Source: Methanosarcinales archaeon
Lineage (GTDB): Archaea; Halobacteriota; Methanosarcinia; Methanosarcinales; Methanogasteraceae
Assembly: GCA_030666765.1 (NCBI GenBank)
Contig: DAOUXE010000004.1
Span: 1-13,511 of the forward strand
Direction of reading: 5' to 3'
DNA: 13,511 nucleotides
Part shown: positions 6,896 through 13,511 of the stretch, piece after piece
Position numbering within the stretch: position 1 is the first letter of the stretch
How the letters are laid out: each line of letters begins with the position of its first letter
Program-made: the position numbers and the translations under genes
The notes under the pieces: generated by a model
The model's input: only the letters and a program-made list of their open reading frames with translations
What the model was told of the DNA's origin: nothing
The model's database searches: none

Positions 6896-9022
6896 ATGCA
6901 TCACCTGAATAGACAGATACTCCCATTCACCGCGATCGTCGGGCAGGAGAATATGAAGAAAGCACTGATCCTGAACGCGATCAACCCGAGGATCGGCGGC
7001 GTCCTTATACGGGGCGAGAAAGGAACCGCAAAGTCCACAGCGGTGCGGGCGCTTGCAGAGTTGCTTCCCGAGATTGAGATTGTGAACGGCTGCCCATTCA
7101 ACTGTAATCCGGTGGATACGAGCGAGATGTGTGACCTCTGCTATGAGCGTTCGGAAAACGGCGAAAAACTCGAAAGTGTGACGAGAAGAGCCCGTGTAAT
7201 CGATCTCCCGCTCGGGTGCACCGAGGATCGGGTCGTTGGCACGCTCGACATCGAGAAAGCGATAAAAGAGGGGATACGTGCGCTCGAGCCAGGAATACTG
7301 GCTGCTGCGAACCGCGGCATCCTCTACATCGACGAGGTGAACCTTCTGGACGACCATGTCGCCGACGTCCTGCTCGATTCCGCGGCGATGGGCGCAAACA
7401 TCGTTGAGCGGGAGGGCGTCTCTGTGGGACACCCCGCGAGATTCATCCTCGTCGGAACGATGAACCCCGAAGAAGGGGAACTGAGACCGCAGCTTCTGGA
7501 TCGGTTCGGGCTTCAGGCGAATGTTGAGAGCCTGTCCGACGCAGACGCACGCGTCAAGATTGTGAAGGTTGCAGAGAGCTTCGAGAGCGATCCGGGCGGG
7601 TGCAGGGAGGAGTTCAAGGATGCGCAGATGGAACTCGCCGAAAGTATCCTGACTGCAAAGTCGCTACTCCCTGATGTTACGATCCGCGACGATCTCCTCA
7701 AGACGACCGCTGAGATGTGTATCGAACTCGGTGTCAGGACGCACCGGGCAGAGATTGTGATCACGAGAACCGCAAAGACGATTGCGGCGTTCGATCGCCG
7801 CACAGAGGTCACGCTTAATGACATCAAAGAGGCGATGGAGCTTGCACTGCCGCACAGGATGCGGAGAAAGCCGTTTGAACCACCAGAGCTCGATACAGAG
7901 AAACTTGATGAGATGATGGATGAGAAGGAGCGTGAGAAGGAGAAGGACGAACAGGAAGAGCAGCAGAAAGAGGATGAAGAAGAGGAGGAGCCCCAGGAGA
8001 AAAGAGAGCAGCCCGAACACAAGCATGATCAGGAGCAGACAGAGGGGTCAGAGCCTCAAGACCCTCCTGATACCGAGGACGATTCTGATGGGGAGCAGGC
8101 ACAAGCGCCCGAGTCGGTCTTTGCGATCGGAGACCCGATCGATGCGAACAGGGTGCGACCAGAGGAGAGGCGGGATAGGATACACCGCAGCAAGACCTCG
8201 GGGCGGCGGATTCCGACGCTTGCACGCTTCAACCGCGGGAGATATGCGAGCCACACAATCCCGCCCGGAAAGCCCACCGACATCGCAATCGACGCAACGA
8301 TCCGTGCGGCTGCGCCACACCAGAGAAACCGGGGTGCGGGGATGCCTGGCGAGAATGCTGTGATCATTGAGAGCGGGGATGTGAGAGAGAAGATCAGGGT
8401 CGGAAAGGTCTCGACAGCAACCCTCTTTGTGGTGGACGCATCCGGCTCGATGGGTGCGTCGAACCGGATGGAGAGTGCCAAAGGAGCAGTTATGTCGCTT
8501 CTCATGGACTCTTACCAGAAGCGGGACCGAATCGGGATGGTTGCGTTCAAAGGCGATTCTGCGGATGTGCTGCTCCCGCTCTCCCAGAGCGTCGATCTCG
8601 CATTTGAGCGGTTGAGAGAGCTCCCGACTGGCGGGAAGACGCCGCTTGGTGCGGGTCTCAACACCGGACTCAATCTGTTGATGGGCGAGATGCGGAGAAA
8701 CGACGAGACGATTCCGATCATGGTCTTAATCTCGGATGGCAGGGCAAACGTCTCAGTGGGAGAGGGAGCCACAATCAAGGAAGAACTCCTCTTGATTGCA
8801 GAAGAAGCAAGATCTGCTGGTATCCACGTGGTCATTCTTGATACCGAAACCGTTGGTAGCTCGTTTGTGAAGATGCAGCTTGGATACTGCAGGACGCTAG
8901 CAGATCACGCAGGCGGGCGGTATTTTCCGGTTGACCGCCTCTCAGCCGGAGAGGTTCACGATATTGTCACACATGAACAGGATGTTCTTGCGGAGATGTA
9001 CTCAGACTCGATTGGAGGTTGA
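6896..9022 (+). CDS. Fused magnesium/cobalt chelatase ATPase subunit, ChlI-ChlD (AAA+ plus VWA)
   Basis: This is the motor subunit that powers metal insertion by a CobN/ChlH-type large subunit; one chain combines the I and D subunits (708 aa). Residues ~10-320 form an AAA+ module with Walker [10 protein letters not shown] (40-48), Walker B YIDEVN with D146/E147, sensor-like GTMNPEEG near 187 and an arginine in LLDRFG (R203). A Cys quartet C66-x3-C70-x8-C79-x2-C82 sits between Walker A and B. Residues 333-403 are a very acidic, Glu/Asp/Gln-rich linker with Pro residues, typical of D subunits. A VWA domain follows at ~505-700 with an intact MIDAS DASGSM (D514, S516, S518), a GGKTPLG threonine motif and LISDGRAN. 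The ATG at 6896 has an SD (AAGGAG). The stop lies 4 nt before the second cobN, so the pair is almost certainly one operon and one enzyme. It may also serve the first CobN. The substrate metal is not readable. Confidence 0.95.
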   Translation: MHHLNRQILPFTAIVGQENMKKALILNAINPRIGGVLIRGEKGTAKSTAVRALAELLPEIEIVNGCPFNCNPVDTSEMCDLCYERSENGEKLESVTRRARVIDLPLGCTEDRVVGTLDIEKAIKEGIRALEPGILAAANRGILYIDEVNLLDDHVADVLLDSAAMGANIVEREGVSVGHPARFILVGTMNPEEGELRPQLLDRFGLQANVESLSDADARVKIVKVAESFESDPGGCREEFKDAQMELAESILTAKSLLPDVTIRDDLLKTTAEMCIELGVRTHRAEIVITRTAKTIAAFDRRTEVTLNDIKEAMELALPHRMRRKPFEPPELDTEKLDEMMDEKEREKEKDEQEEQQKEDEEEEEPQEKREQPEHKHDQEQTEGSEPQDPPDTEDDSDGEQAQAPESVFAIGDPIDANRVRPEERRDRIHRSKTSGRRIPTLARFNRGRYASHTIPPGKPTDIAIDATIRAAAPHQRNRGAGMPGENAVIIESGDVREKIRVGKVSTATLFVVDASGSMGASNRMESAKGAVMSLLMDSYQKRDRIGMVAFKGDSADVLLPLSQSVDLAFERLRELPTGGKTPLGAGLNTGLNLLMGEMRRNDETIPIMVLISDGRANVSVGEGATIKEELLLIAEEARSAGIHVVILDTETVGSSFVKMQLGYCRTLADHAGGRYFPVDRLSAGEVHDIVTHEQDVLAEMYSDSIGG
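9014..9019 (+). promoter_or_regulatory. Shine-Dalgarno site GGAGGT for the second cobN
   Basis: GGAGGT lies within the last codons of the ChlID gene, 7 nt before the ATG at 9027. It supports that start and co-translation of the two chelatase subunits. Confidence 0.75.
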
Positions 9023-9026
9023 GTAA

Positions 9027-12000
9027 ATGATAAAGATAACAACAGCAACATGGGGCAGCGACATTCCGCTTATAGTCGAAGCGTGTAACGATCTCGGAAT
9101 TGAACTTAACGCGTGGTCAACGTATGAGCTTGAGGATGGCTCGAAGCGAGAGCGATGTAAACAATTGTTTGAGACCGCAGATGTTGTTCTTCTGCGTCCG
9201 ACAACCGATGCATACTGGGATGAGATAATCGAAGAGCTGAACCGACTGGATGTGCCGATAATCTCTTTCGGGCACGATTCGTCATTCTGGGAGCTTTCAA
9301 ACGTCCCGATGAAGGTTGTTGCGACGGTCAACGCCTACCACATCTACGGGGGGCAGGCGAACATAGCAAACATGCTACGATACATAGGAGTCGAGGTTCT
9401 GGGCGCTGAGTACGATTATAATCCGCCGGAAGAGACGATGTGGCAGGGGATCTACCATCCCGATGCAGAACGGACCTTTGAGACTATAGGTGACTATCTG
9501 GAGTGGTACAAGCCAGAGAAGAGACATGCGATTGGGATACTGTTCCATCGGACATACTGGTCAAACGGTGACCTTGAGATAGTAGATGCGATGATCCGCG
9601 AACTCGAGACAGAGTTTGATGTGATCCCGGCGTTCTGTTTCGGGATGGGTGATTCCGAAACCGGTGCCAAATCGAGCGGAGAGGTAACGGAGGACTTCTT
9701 CATGGATCCTGTGAAGATCGACGCCATCGTAAACCTCCAATCGATATTCCATGCAGGAAACAGTGAAGAATCGGTGAGCGCTCTTACGAAGCTTGACATT
9801 CCGGTATTTCATCCGCTGACGGTCTACCGCAAGACCGAAGAGGAGTGGATGGAGGACTTTCAGGGGATGAGTTCGAGCGAGGTTGCATGGAGTGTTGCGA
9901 TGGCTGAGTTCGAGGGCGTAATCGATCCCTTGATCATCGGAACCTCGAGAACCGAAGAAGAGCACGGAACCGAGTTCGAGCGCCATGCCCCGGTCGATGA
10001 GCGAGTAAAGAAGATCGTACGAAGGATCAAGAAATGGATCGAGCTCAAAGACACGCCCAGATCCGAACGTAAGGTCGCATTCATCCTGCATAACAGTCCA
10101 TGTGCATCGGTTGAGGCGACAGTGGGCGCGGGTGCACATCTCGACACGCTCGAGAGCGTCGCAAGAATCCTCCATGCGATGAAAGAGGCAGGATACGCGG
10201 TCGATGTGCCTGAGAACGGAAAAGAGCTGATCGAGAACATCATGGACCATAAAGCAATATCCGAGTTCAGATGGACGACGATCGATGAGATCGTGGACAA
10301 AGGTGGAGCGCTTGCGATGGTTACAAAGGAGGAGTATGAGAAATGGTTCGATACGCTCCAGCCGGCTGTCAGGAAGAGGATGTGCGATGCATGGGGCAAT
10401 CCGCCCGGCGAGGCAATGGACGATGTTCCAGCCGCGATGGTCTATGATGGCAAGATCGTTGTAACTGGCGTACGATACGGAAACGCTGTTGTATGCGTTC
10501 AGCCAAAACGAGGATGTGCCGGCTCACGGTGTGACGGACAGGTCTGCAAGATCCTTCACGATCCCGAGATTCCGCCGCCGCACCAGTACATGGCTACCTA
10601 TCGGTGGATCGAGAACGAGTTCGGCGCCAATGTAATCATCCATGTCGGGACACACGGAAACCTCGAGTTCCTGCCAGGAAAGTCGGTTGCACTCTCTGAG
10701 AGCTGCTATCCTGACATTGCGATCGGAGATATGCCGCATCTCTACATCTACAACTCAGACAATCCTCCCGAGGGAACAATTGCAAAAAGACGGAGCTACG
10801 CGACCCTTGTTGATCATATGCAGACCGTCATGACCGAGAGCGGTCTTTATGGCGATCTGAAGGAGCTCGAAGACCAGATCGCAGAGTACAACAAGACGAA
10901 GGTATCTGATAAAGCGAGGGCGCACGCTCTTGAGCATATCATCATCGATCTCCTGACGAATTCGAATCTAACAGAAGAGATAAAGCTCGAGGAACTGGTG
11001 GAGCTGGGTGTTCCATTCGATAGAATCGTGGACGCGGCGCATGAAGCGATAACGAAGCTCTACAACACCCAGATTCCGGATGGGATGCATATATTCGGAG
11101 AAAGTCCCGAAGGCGATCAGAAAATCGAGTTTGTAAACTCGATACTGAGGTACGACTCAGAGATGAGAAAACTCGTACTCGATCTTCTTGGAATGGATAC
11201 TGAGCCAGCCGATCTGAAGAGCGAGGTGCTGACCGAGATCGACGCACTTGGAAAGGAGATTCTGAACGGCTTCTTGAGTGATGAAGACCCCGCCACCGTC
11301 TGCAAAGAGGTTCTCGGGGATCGGTTGAAGAGGCTCGATTGCGCCATGATCATCTCAGTGAGAGATAAGGCAGACGAGATCACCTGGAGAATCGATTCAT
11401 CGGATGAGGTCGGTTCACTCCTTCATGGCTTCGATGCGGGATACATCGAGCCGGGTCCGTCCGGTCTCATAACCCGCGGCAAGCCAGAGGTGATGCCCAC
11501 AGGCAGGAACTTCTACTCGCTTGACCCCTTCAAGGTGCCAACAAAGGCGGCATGGCGGATCGGGCAGAGGCTTGCGGATGGCGTAATCGAGAAGTACGTG
11601 GATGAAAACGGGAAGATTCCTGAGAATATTGCGATGTACTGGATGGCAAGCGATATCATGTGGGCGGATGGTGAGCAGCTTGCCCAGATCATGCATCTCA
11701 TCGGCGTTGAGCCGGTATGGAAAGGCGGGAAGGTGAAAGAGTACAGGATCATTTCGCTTGAGGAACTCAACCGTCCGAGAATCGATGTGACGATCAGGGT
11801 GAGCGGGATCACACGAGACTGCTTCTACAACTGTATAGAATTGATCGATGATGCGATACGGGAGGTTTCAGAGCTCGATGAGCCCCTCGAGATGAATTAT
11901 CTGAAGAAACACCTCGAAGCATCTCAAGCATCCGGAGCCGCCGCGGATGGCGACAACGGGAACGGAACAGGGGCAGGAGTGAGTGATGGTGATGGTGATG

Positions 12001-12833
12001 GCGAAAAAGGTTCTGCCCACATCTTTGCGAGCAAGCCTGGAACGTACGGCAACGGCGTCAACCTTGCCGTCTACGCATCCGCGTGGAAGGAGGACAAGGA
12101 TTTATCCGATGTGTATATCTACTGGAACGGATACGCGTACGGAAAAGGTGTATTCGGAGAAGAATCCCACGATAAGTTCATATCCCAGCTCAAGACCGTC
12201 GATCTGACCTTCAACAAGACCGTTACCGATGAGTACGACCTCTTCGGATGCTGCTGCTACTTCGGAACGCACGGCGGACTCACAACCGCTGCAAGAGAGG
12301 TGTCAGGGCACGAGGTCTCGGCATACTATGGCGACACCCGCGACAGGGACCAAATCGAGGTGAGAACGCTTGCAGACGAAGTGAGAAGAGTTGTGCGGAC
12401 GAAACTCCTCAACCCGAAGTGGATCGAGGGGATGAAGCGGCACGGCTACAAGGGCGCAGGCGACATCTCAAAGAGGGTCGGACGGGTCTATGGCTGGGAA
12501 GCAACGACGCAGGAGGTCGATGACTGGATCTTCGACGACATCACAAAGACGTTCATTCTGGACGATGAGATGCGGAAATTTTTTGAGGAGAACAACCCGT
12601 GGGCGCTCGAAGAGATCGGAAGAAGACTTCTTGAGGCTTATGAGCGCGGACTCTGGGACGCCGACCCTGATGTGATCGACGGGCTCAAGAACGCATACCT
12701 CGAGATGGAGGGCTGGATCGAGGAGCGGATGGGTGATGTGAAAGGAGACTTCCAGGGCGGATCGATCGATGTGATGACGATGGAGGATGTCGCCGGCTGG
12801 AAGGGGAAGGTCGAGAAGATCATGAAGGTCTGA
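9027..12833 (+). CDS. cobN: CobN-type cobalt/magnesium chelatase large subunit, complete
   Basis: This is the complete tetrapyrrole- and metal-binding subunit of an ATP-dependent chelatase (1268 aa, normal for CobN/ChlH). It is cytoplasmic and would work with the ChlID motor encoded just upstream. The N-terminal ~350 residues are the more variable part. Conserved elements follow: C497-x4-C502-x4-C507, then LHDPEIPPPHQY; the active-site block H539-VGTH543-GNLE547-FLPGK with metal/porphyrin-site His and Glu conserved in the family; IYNSDNPPEGTIAKRR; YIEPGPSG near 805; GVNLAVYASAWKED; Cys triplet 1075-1077 in FGCCCYF; YYGDTRD; NPKWIEGMKRHGYKGA; NNPWALEEIGRRLLEA. A Gly/Asp-rich linker at residues ~965-996 interrupts the domain where the first CobN has a short charged segment. 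Cobalt insertion (cobyrinate diamide) is the namesake reaction; insertion or removal of another metal cannot be excluded in an archaeon. Confidence 0.95.
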   Translation: MIKITTATWGSDIPLIVEACNDLGIELNAWSTYELEDGSKRERCKQLFETADVVLLRPTTDAYWDEIIEELNRLDVPIISFGHDSSFWELSNVPMKVVATVNAYHIYGGQANIANMLRYIGVEVLGAEYDYNPPEETMWQGIYHPDAERTFETIGDYLEWYKPEKRHAIGILFHRTYWSNGDLEIVDAMIRELETEFDVIPAFCFGMGDSETGAKSSGEVTEDFFMDPVKIDAIVNLQSIFHAGNSEESVSALTKLDIPVFHPLTVYRKTEEEWMEDFQGMSSSEVAWSVAMAEFEGVIDPLIIGTSRTEEEHGTEFERHAPVDERVKKIVRRIKKWIELKDTPRSERKVAFILHNSPCASVEATVGAGAHLDTLESVARILHAMKEAGYAVDVPENGKELIENIMDHKAISEFRWTTIDEIVDKGGALAMVTKEEYEKWFDTLQPAVRKRMCDAWGNPPGEAMDDVPAAMVYDGKIVVTGVRYGNAVVCVQPKRGCAGSRCDGQVCKILHDPEIPPPHQYMATYRWIENEFGANVIIHVGTHGNLEFLPGKSVALSESCYPDIAIGDMPHLYIYNSDNPPEGTIAKRRSYATLVDHMQTVMTESGLYGDLKELEDQIAEYNKTKVSDKARAHALEHIIIDLLTNSNLTEEIKLEELVELGVPFDRIVDAAHEAITKLYNTQIPDGMHIFGESPEGDQKIEFVNSILRYDSEMRKLVLDLLGMDTEPADLKSEVLTEIDALGKEILNGFLSDEDPATVCKEVLGDRLKRLDCAMIISVRDKADEITWRIDSSDEVGSLLHGFDAGYIEPGPSGLITRGKPEVMPTGRNFYSLDPFKVPTKAAWRIGQRLADGVIEKYVDENGKIPENIAMYWMASDIMWADGEQLAQIMHLIGVEPVWKGGKVKEYRIISLEELNRPRIDVTIRVSGITRDCFYNCIELIDDAIREVSELDEPLEMNYLKKHLEASQASGAAADGDNGNGTGAGVSDGDGDGEKGSAHIFASKPGTYGNGVNLAVYASAWKEDKDLSDVYIYWNGYAYGKGVFGEESHDKFISQLKTVDLTFNKTVTDEYDLFGCCCYFGTHGGLTTAAREVSGHEVSAYYGDTRDRDQIEVRTLADEVRRVVRTKLLNPKWIEGMKRHGYKGAGDISKRVGRVYGWEATTQEVDDWIFDDITKTFILDDEMRKFFEENNPWALEEIGRRLLEAYERGLWDADPDVIDGLKNAYLEMEGWIEERMGDVKGDFQGGSIDVMTMEDVAGWKGKVEKIMKV
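11985..12002 (+). repeat. In-frame GATGGT hexanucleotide repeat (Asp-Gly)3
   Basis: Three tandem copies (GATGGT, GATGGT, GATGGC) encode DGDGDG inside the Gly/Asp/Asn-rich linker of the second CobN (11919-12011). Slippage here would change linker length without shifting the frame. Confidence 0.7.
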
Positions 12834-12875
12834 CCGAGATCGTAGGAATCAATCGAGGGGAAGTGAAGTGATAAC

Positions 12876-13511
12876 ATGGCTGCGGCAACACAAGAAAGTC
12901 ACACAGTAACCGCGGACGAGATCAGAGAGCAGTACAAGAAGTTCGTCGGAAGAAAGATCCTCTTCATCTTCTTCTTCATAGCCCTGATCGTCGGAATAAC
13001 AGGTGTGTCCACATCGCTCGGGTCTGCAGACCTCTCGGTCTGGGACGCTTATTCATCGATACTCAGAAAACCGTTCCCGAATACGTTCGAGTCAGAGTAT
13101 CTCTTCACATGGGACGATGTTCCGGGAAGCGATAACGAGAAACTCCTCCTGTATCTCAGTGAGGAGTATGGCATCGGCTGGGCAGAGGGTGCGGAGATCA
13201 GCAAATCCGATGACGGCATGATTGTCACAATTGTTAATGGTGAAAACTCAGCCACAATAAGGCTCGATGAGGATGATGCAACAAAAGCGGAATTAAAGAT
13301 TGCGGGCGTAAAAGGCGAGACGACTCTGGAAGTCAAGGAGAGGAACGAGGATATGAGGATACACGAGTCGACATGGCTCGCTGATGTCTGTGTCTGGAAC
13401 CTCAGGCTCCCCAGAATCTTCCTCGGTATCATCGCAGGCATCGGTCTTGGACTTGCAGGTGCGGTGATGCAGGCGATACTCAGAAATCCGCTTGCAAGCC
13501 CGTACACGCTC
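12876..13511 (+). CDS. FecCD/BtuC-family ABC importer permease with large insertion (3' end outside window)
   Basis: These are the first 212 residues of a membrane permease for chelate import (iron complex, corrinoid or haem class). The frame is open to the window end. Residues ~27-48 form a first membrane helix, then [18 protein letters not shown] matches the usual start of FecCD proteins. The family block [20 protein letters not shown] with [15 protein letters not shown] follows at ~174-212. Between them lie ~107 residues (about 65-172) of polar sequence where most FecCD proteins have about ten. With one helix before it, this insert should face outside the cell. ATG 12876 is preceded by a weak purine-rich stretch (GAGGGGAAGTGAAGTG), and an in-frame TGA at 12864 excludes an earlier ATG. 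The 42-nt gap after cobN suggests the same operon. The dockerin-binding proteins at 2639-5132 are plausible partners; its ATPase is presumably downstream. Confidence 0.9.
   Translation, partial: MAAATQESHTVTADEIREQYKKFVGRKILFIFFFIALIVGITGVSTSLGSADLSVWDAYSSILRKPFPNTFESEYLFTWDDVPGSDNEKLLLYLSEEYGIGWAEGAEISKSDDGMIVTIVNGENSATIRLDEDDATKAELKIAGVKGETTLEVKERNEDMRIHESTWLADVCVWNLRLPRIFLGIIAGIGLGLAGAVMQAILRNPLASPYTL

Noticed and set aside
6791..7432. Antisense open frame of 213 codons across the permease/ChlID junction
   Set aside because: It runs opposite the ChlI Walker motifs and the ABC permease end, and has no recognisable domain.
7892..8104. Purine-rich tract as a separate repeat or regulatory element
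   Set aside because: It is explained by Glu/Asp/Lys/Gln codons of the acidic linker usual between the AAA+ and VWA domains of ChlD-type proteins.
9561..10250. Antisense open frame of 229 codons opposite the second cobN
   Set aside because: It is a shadow of the conserved CobN reading frame, with no independent start signal or recognisable domain.
12834..12875. Terminator or promoter between cobN and the FecCD gene
   Set aside because: The 42-nt gap shows no hairpin, T-run or TATA-like element; it looks like an ordinary operon spacer.

Overview
All genes found in this window lie on the + strand, and together they look like one metallo-tetrapyrrole gene cluster from an archaeon. Evidence for an archaeon: periplasmic-type binding proteins that begin with a dockerin domain, a methanogen-style Gate (nucleoside recognition) membrane protein, archaeal-type CobN proteins, and BRE/TATA-like promoter elements. 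The best guess is a methanogen- or ANME-related member of the Halobacteriota (Methanosarcinia/Syntrophoarchaeia type). That placement rests on remembered family resemblance and was not checked by a search. Base composition is roughly balanced and there is little non-coding DNA. The largest gene-free gap is 152 bp (2487-2638).

Layout. (1) 2-2486: the C-terminal ~510 residues of a first CobN-type chelatase large subunit (cut by the window start), overlapping a Gate-domain multi-pass membrane protein. (2) 2487-2638: intergenic region with promoter-like elements. (3) 2639-5132: tandem paralogous ABC substrate-binding proteins, each with a signal peptide, a two-repeat dockerin domain and a BtuF/FepB-like ligand-binding domain. 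(4) 5134-6850: a possible 11-codon mini-cistron, then a DrrA-like ABC ATPase and an ABC-2 permease, coupled by ATGA overlaps. (5) 6896-12833: a fused ChlI-ChlD AAA+/VWA chelatase motor and a complete second CobN (1268 aa). (6) 12876-13511: the N-terminal part of a FecCD/BtuC-type permease with an unusual ~107-residue insertion, cut by the window end.

How the genes may work together (inference): the dockerin-binding proteins and the FecCD permease would capture and import a corrinoid, other tetrapyrrole or metal chelate. The ChlID motor would power one or both CobN subunits to insert (or conceivably remove) a metal. The Gate protein and the ABC-2 exporter would move a related ligand or product. 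Anaerobic archaea normally insert cobalt early with CbiX/CfbA-type chelatases, so the role of a late-type CobN plus ChlID system with two different CobN subunits is not settled. This is the most interesting aspect of the window. No RNA genes, CRISPR arrays, insertion sequences or obvious terminators were seen.
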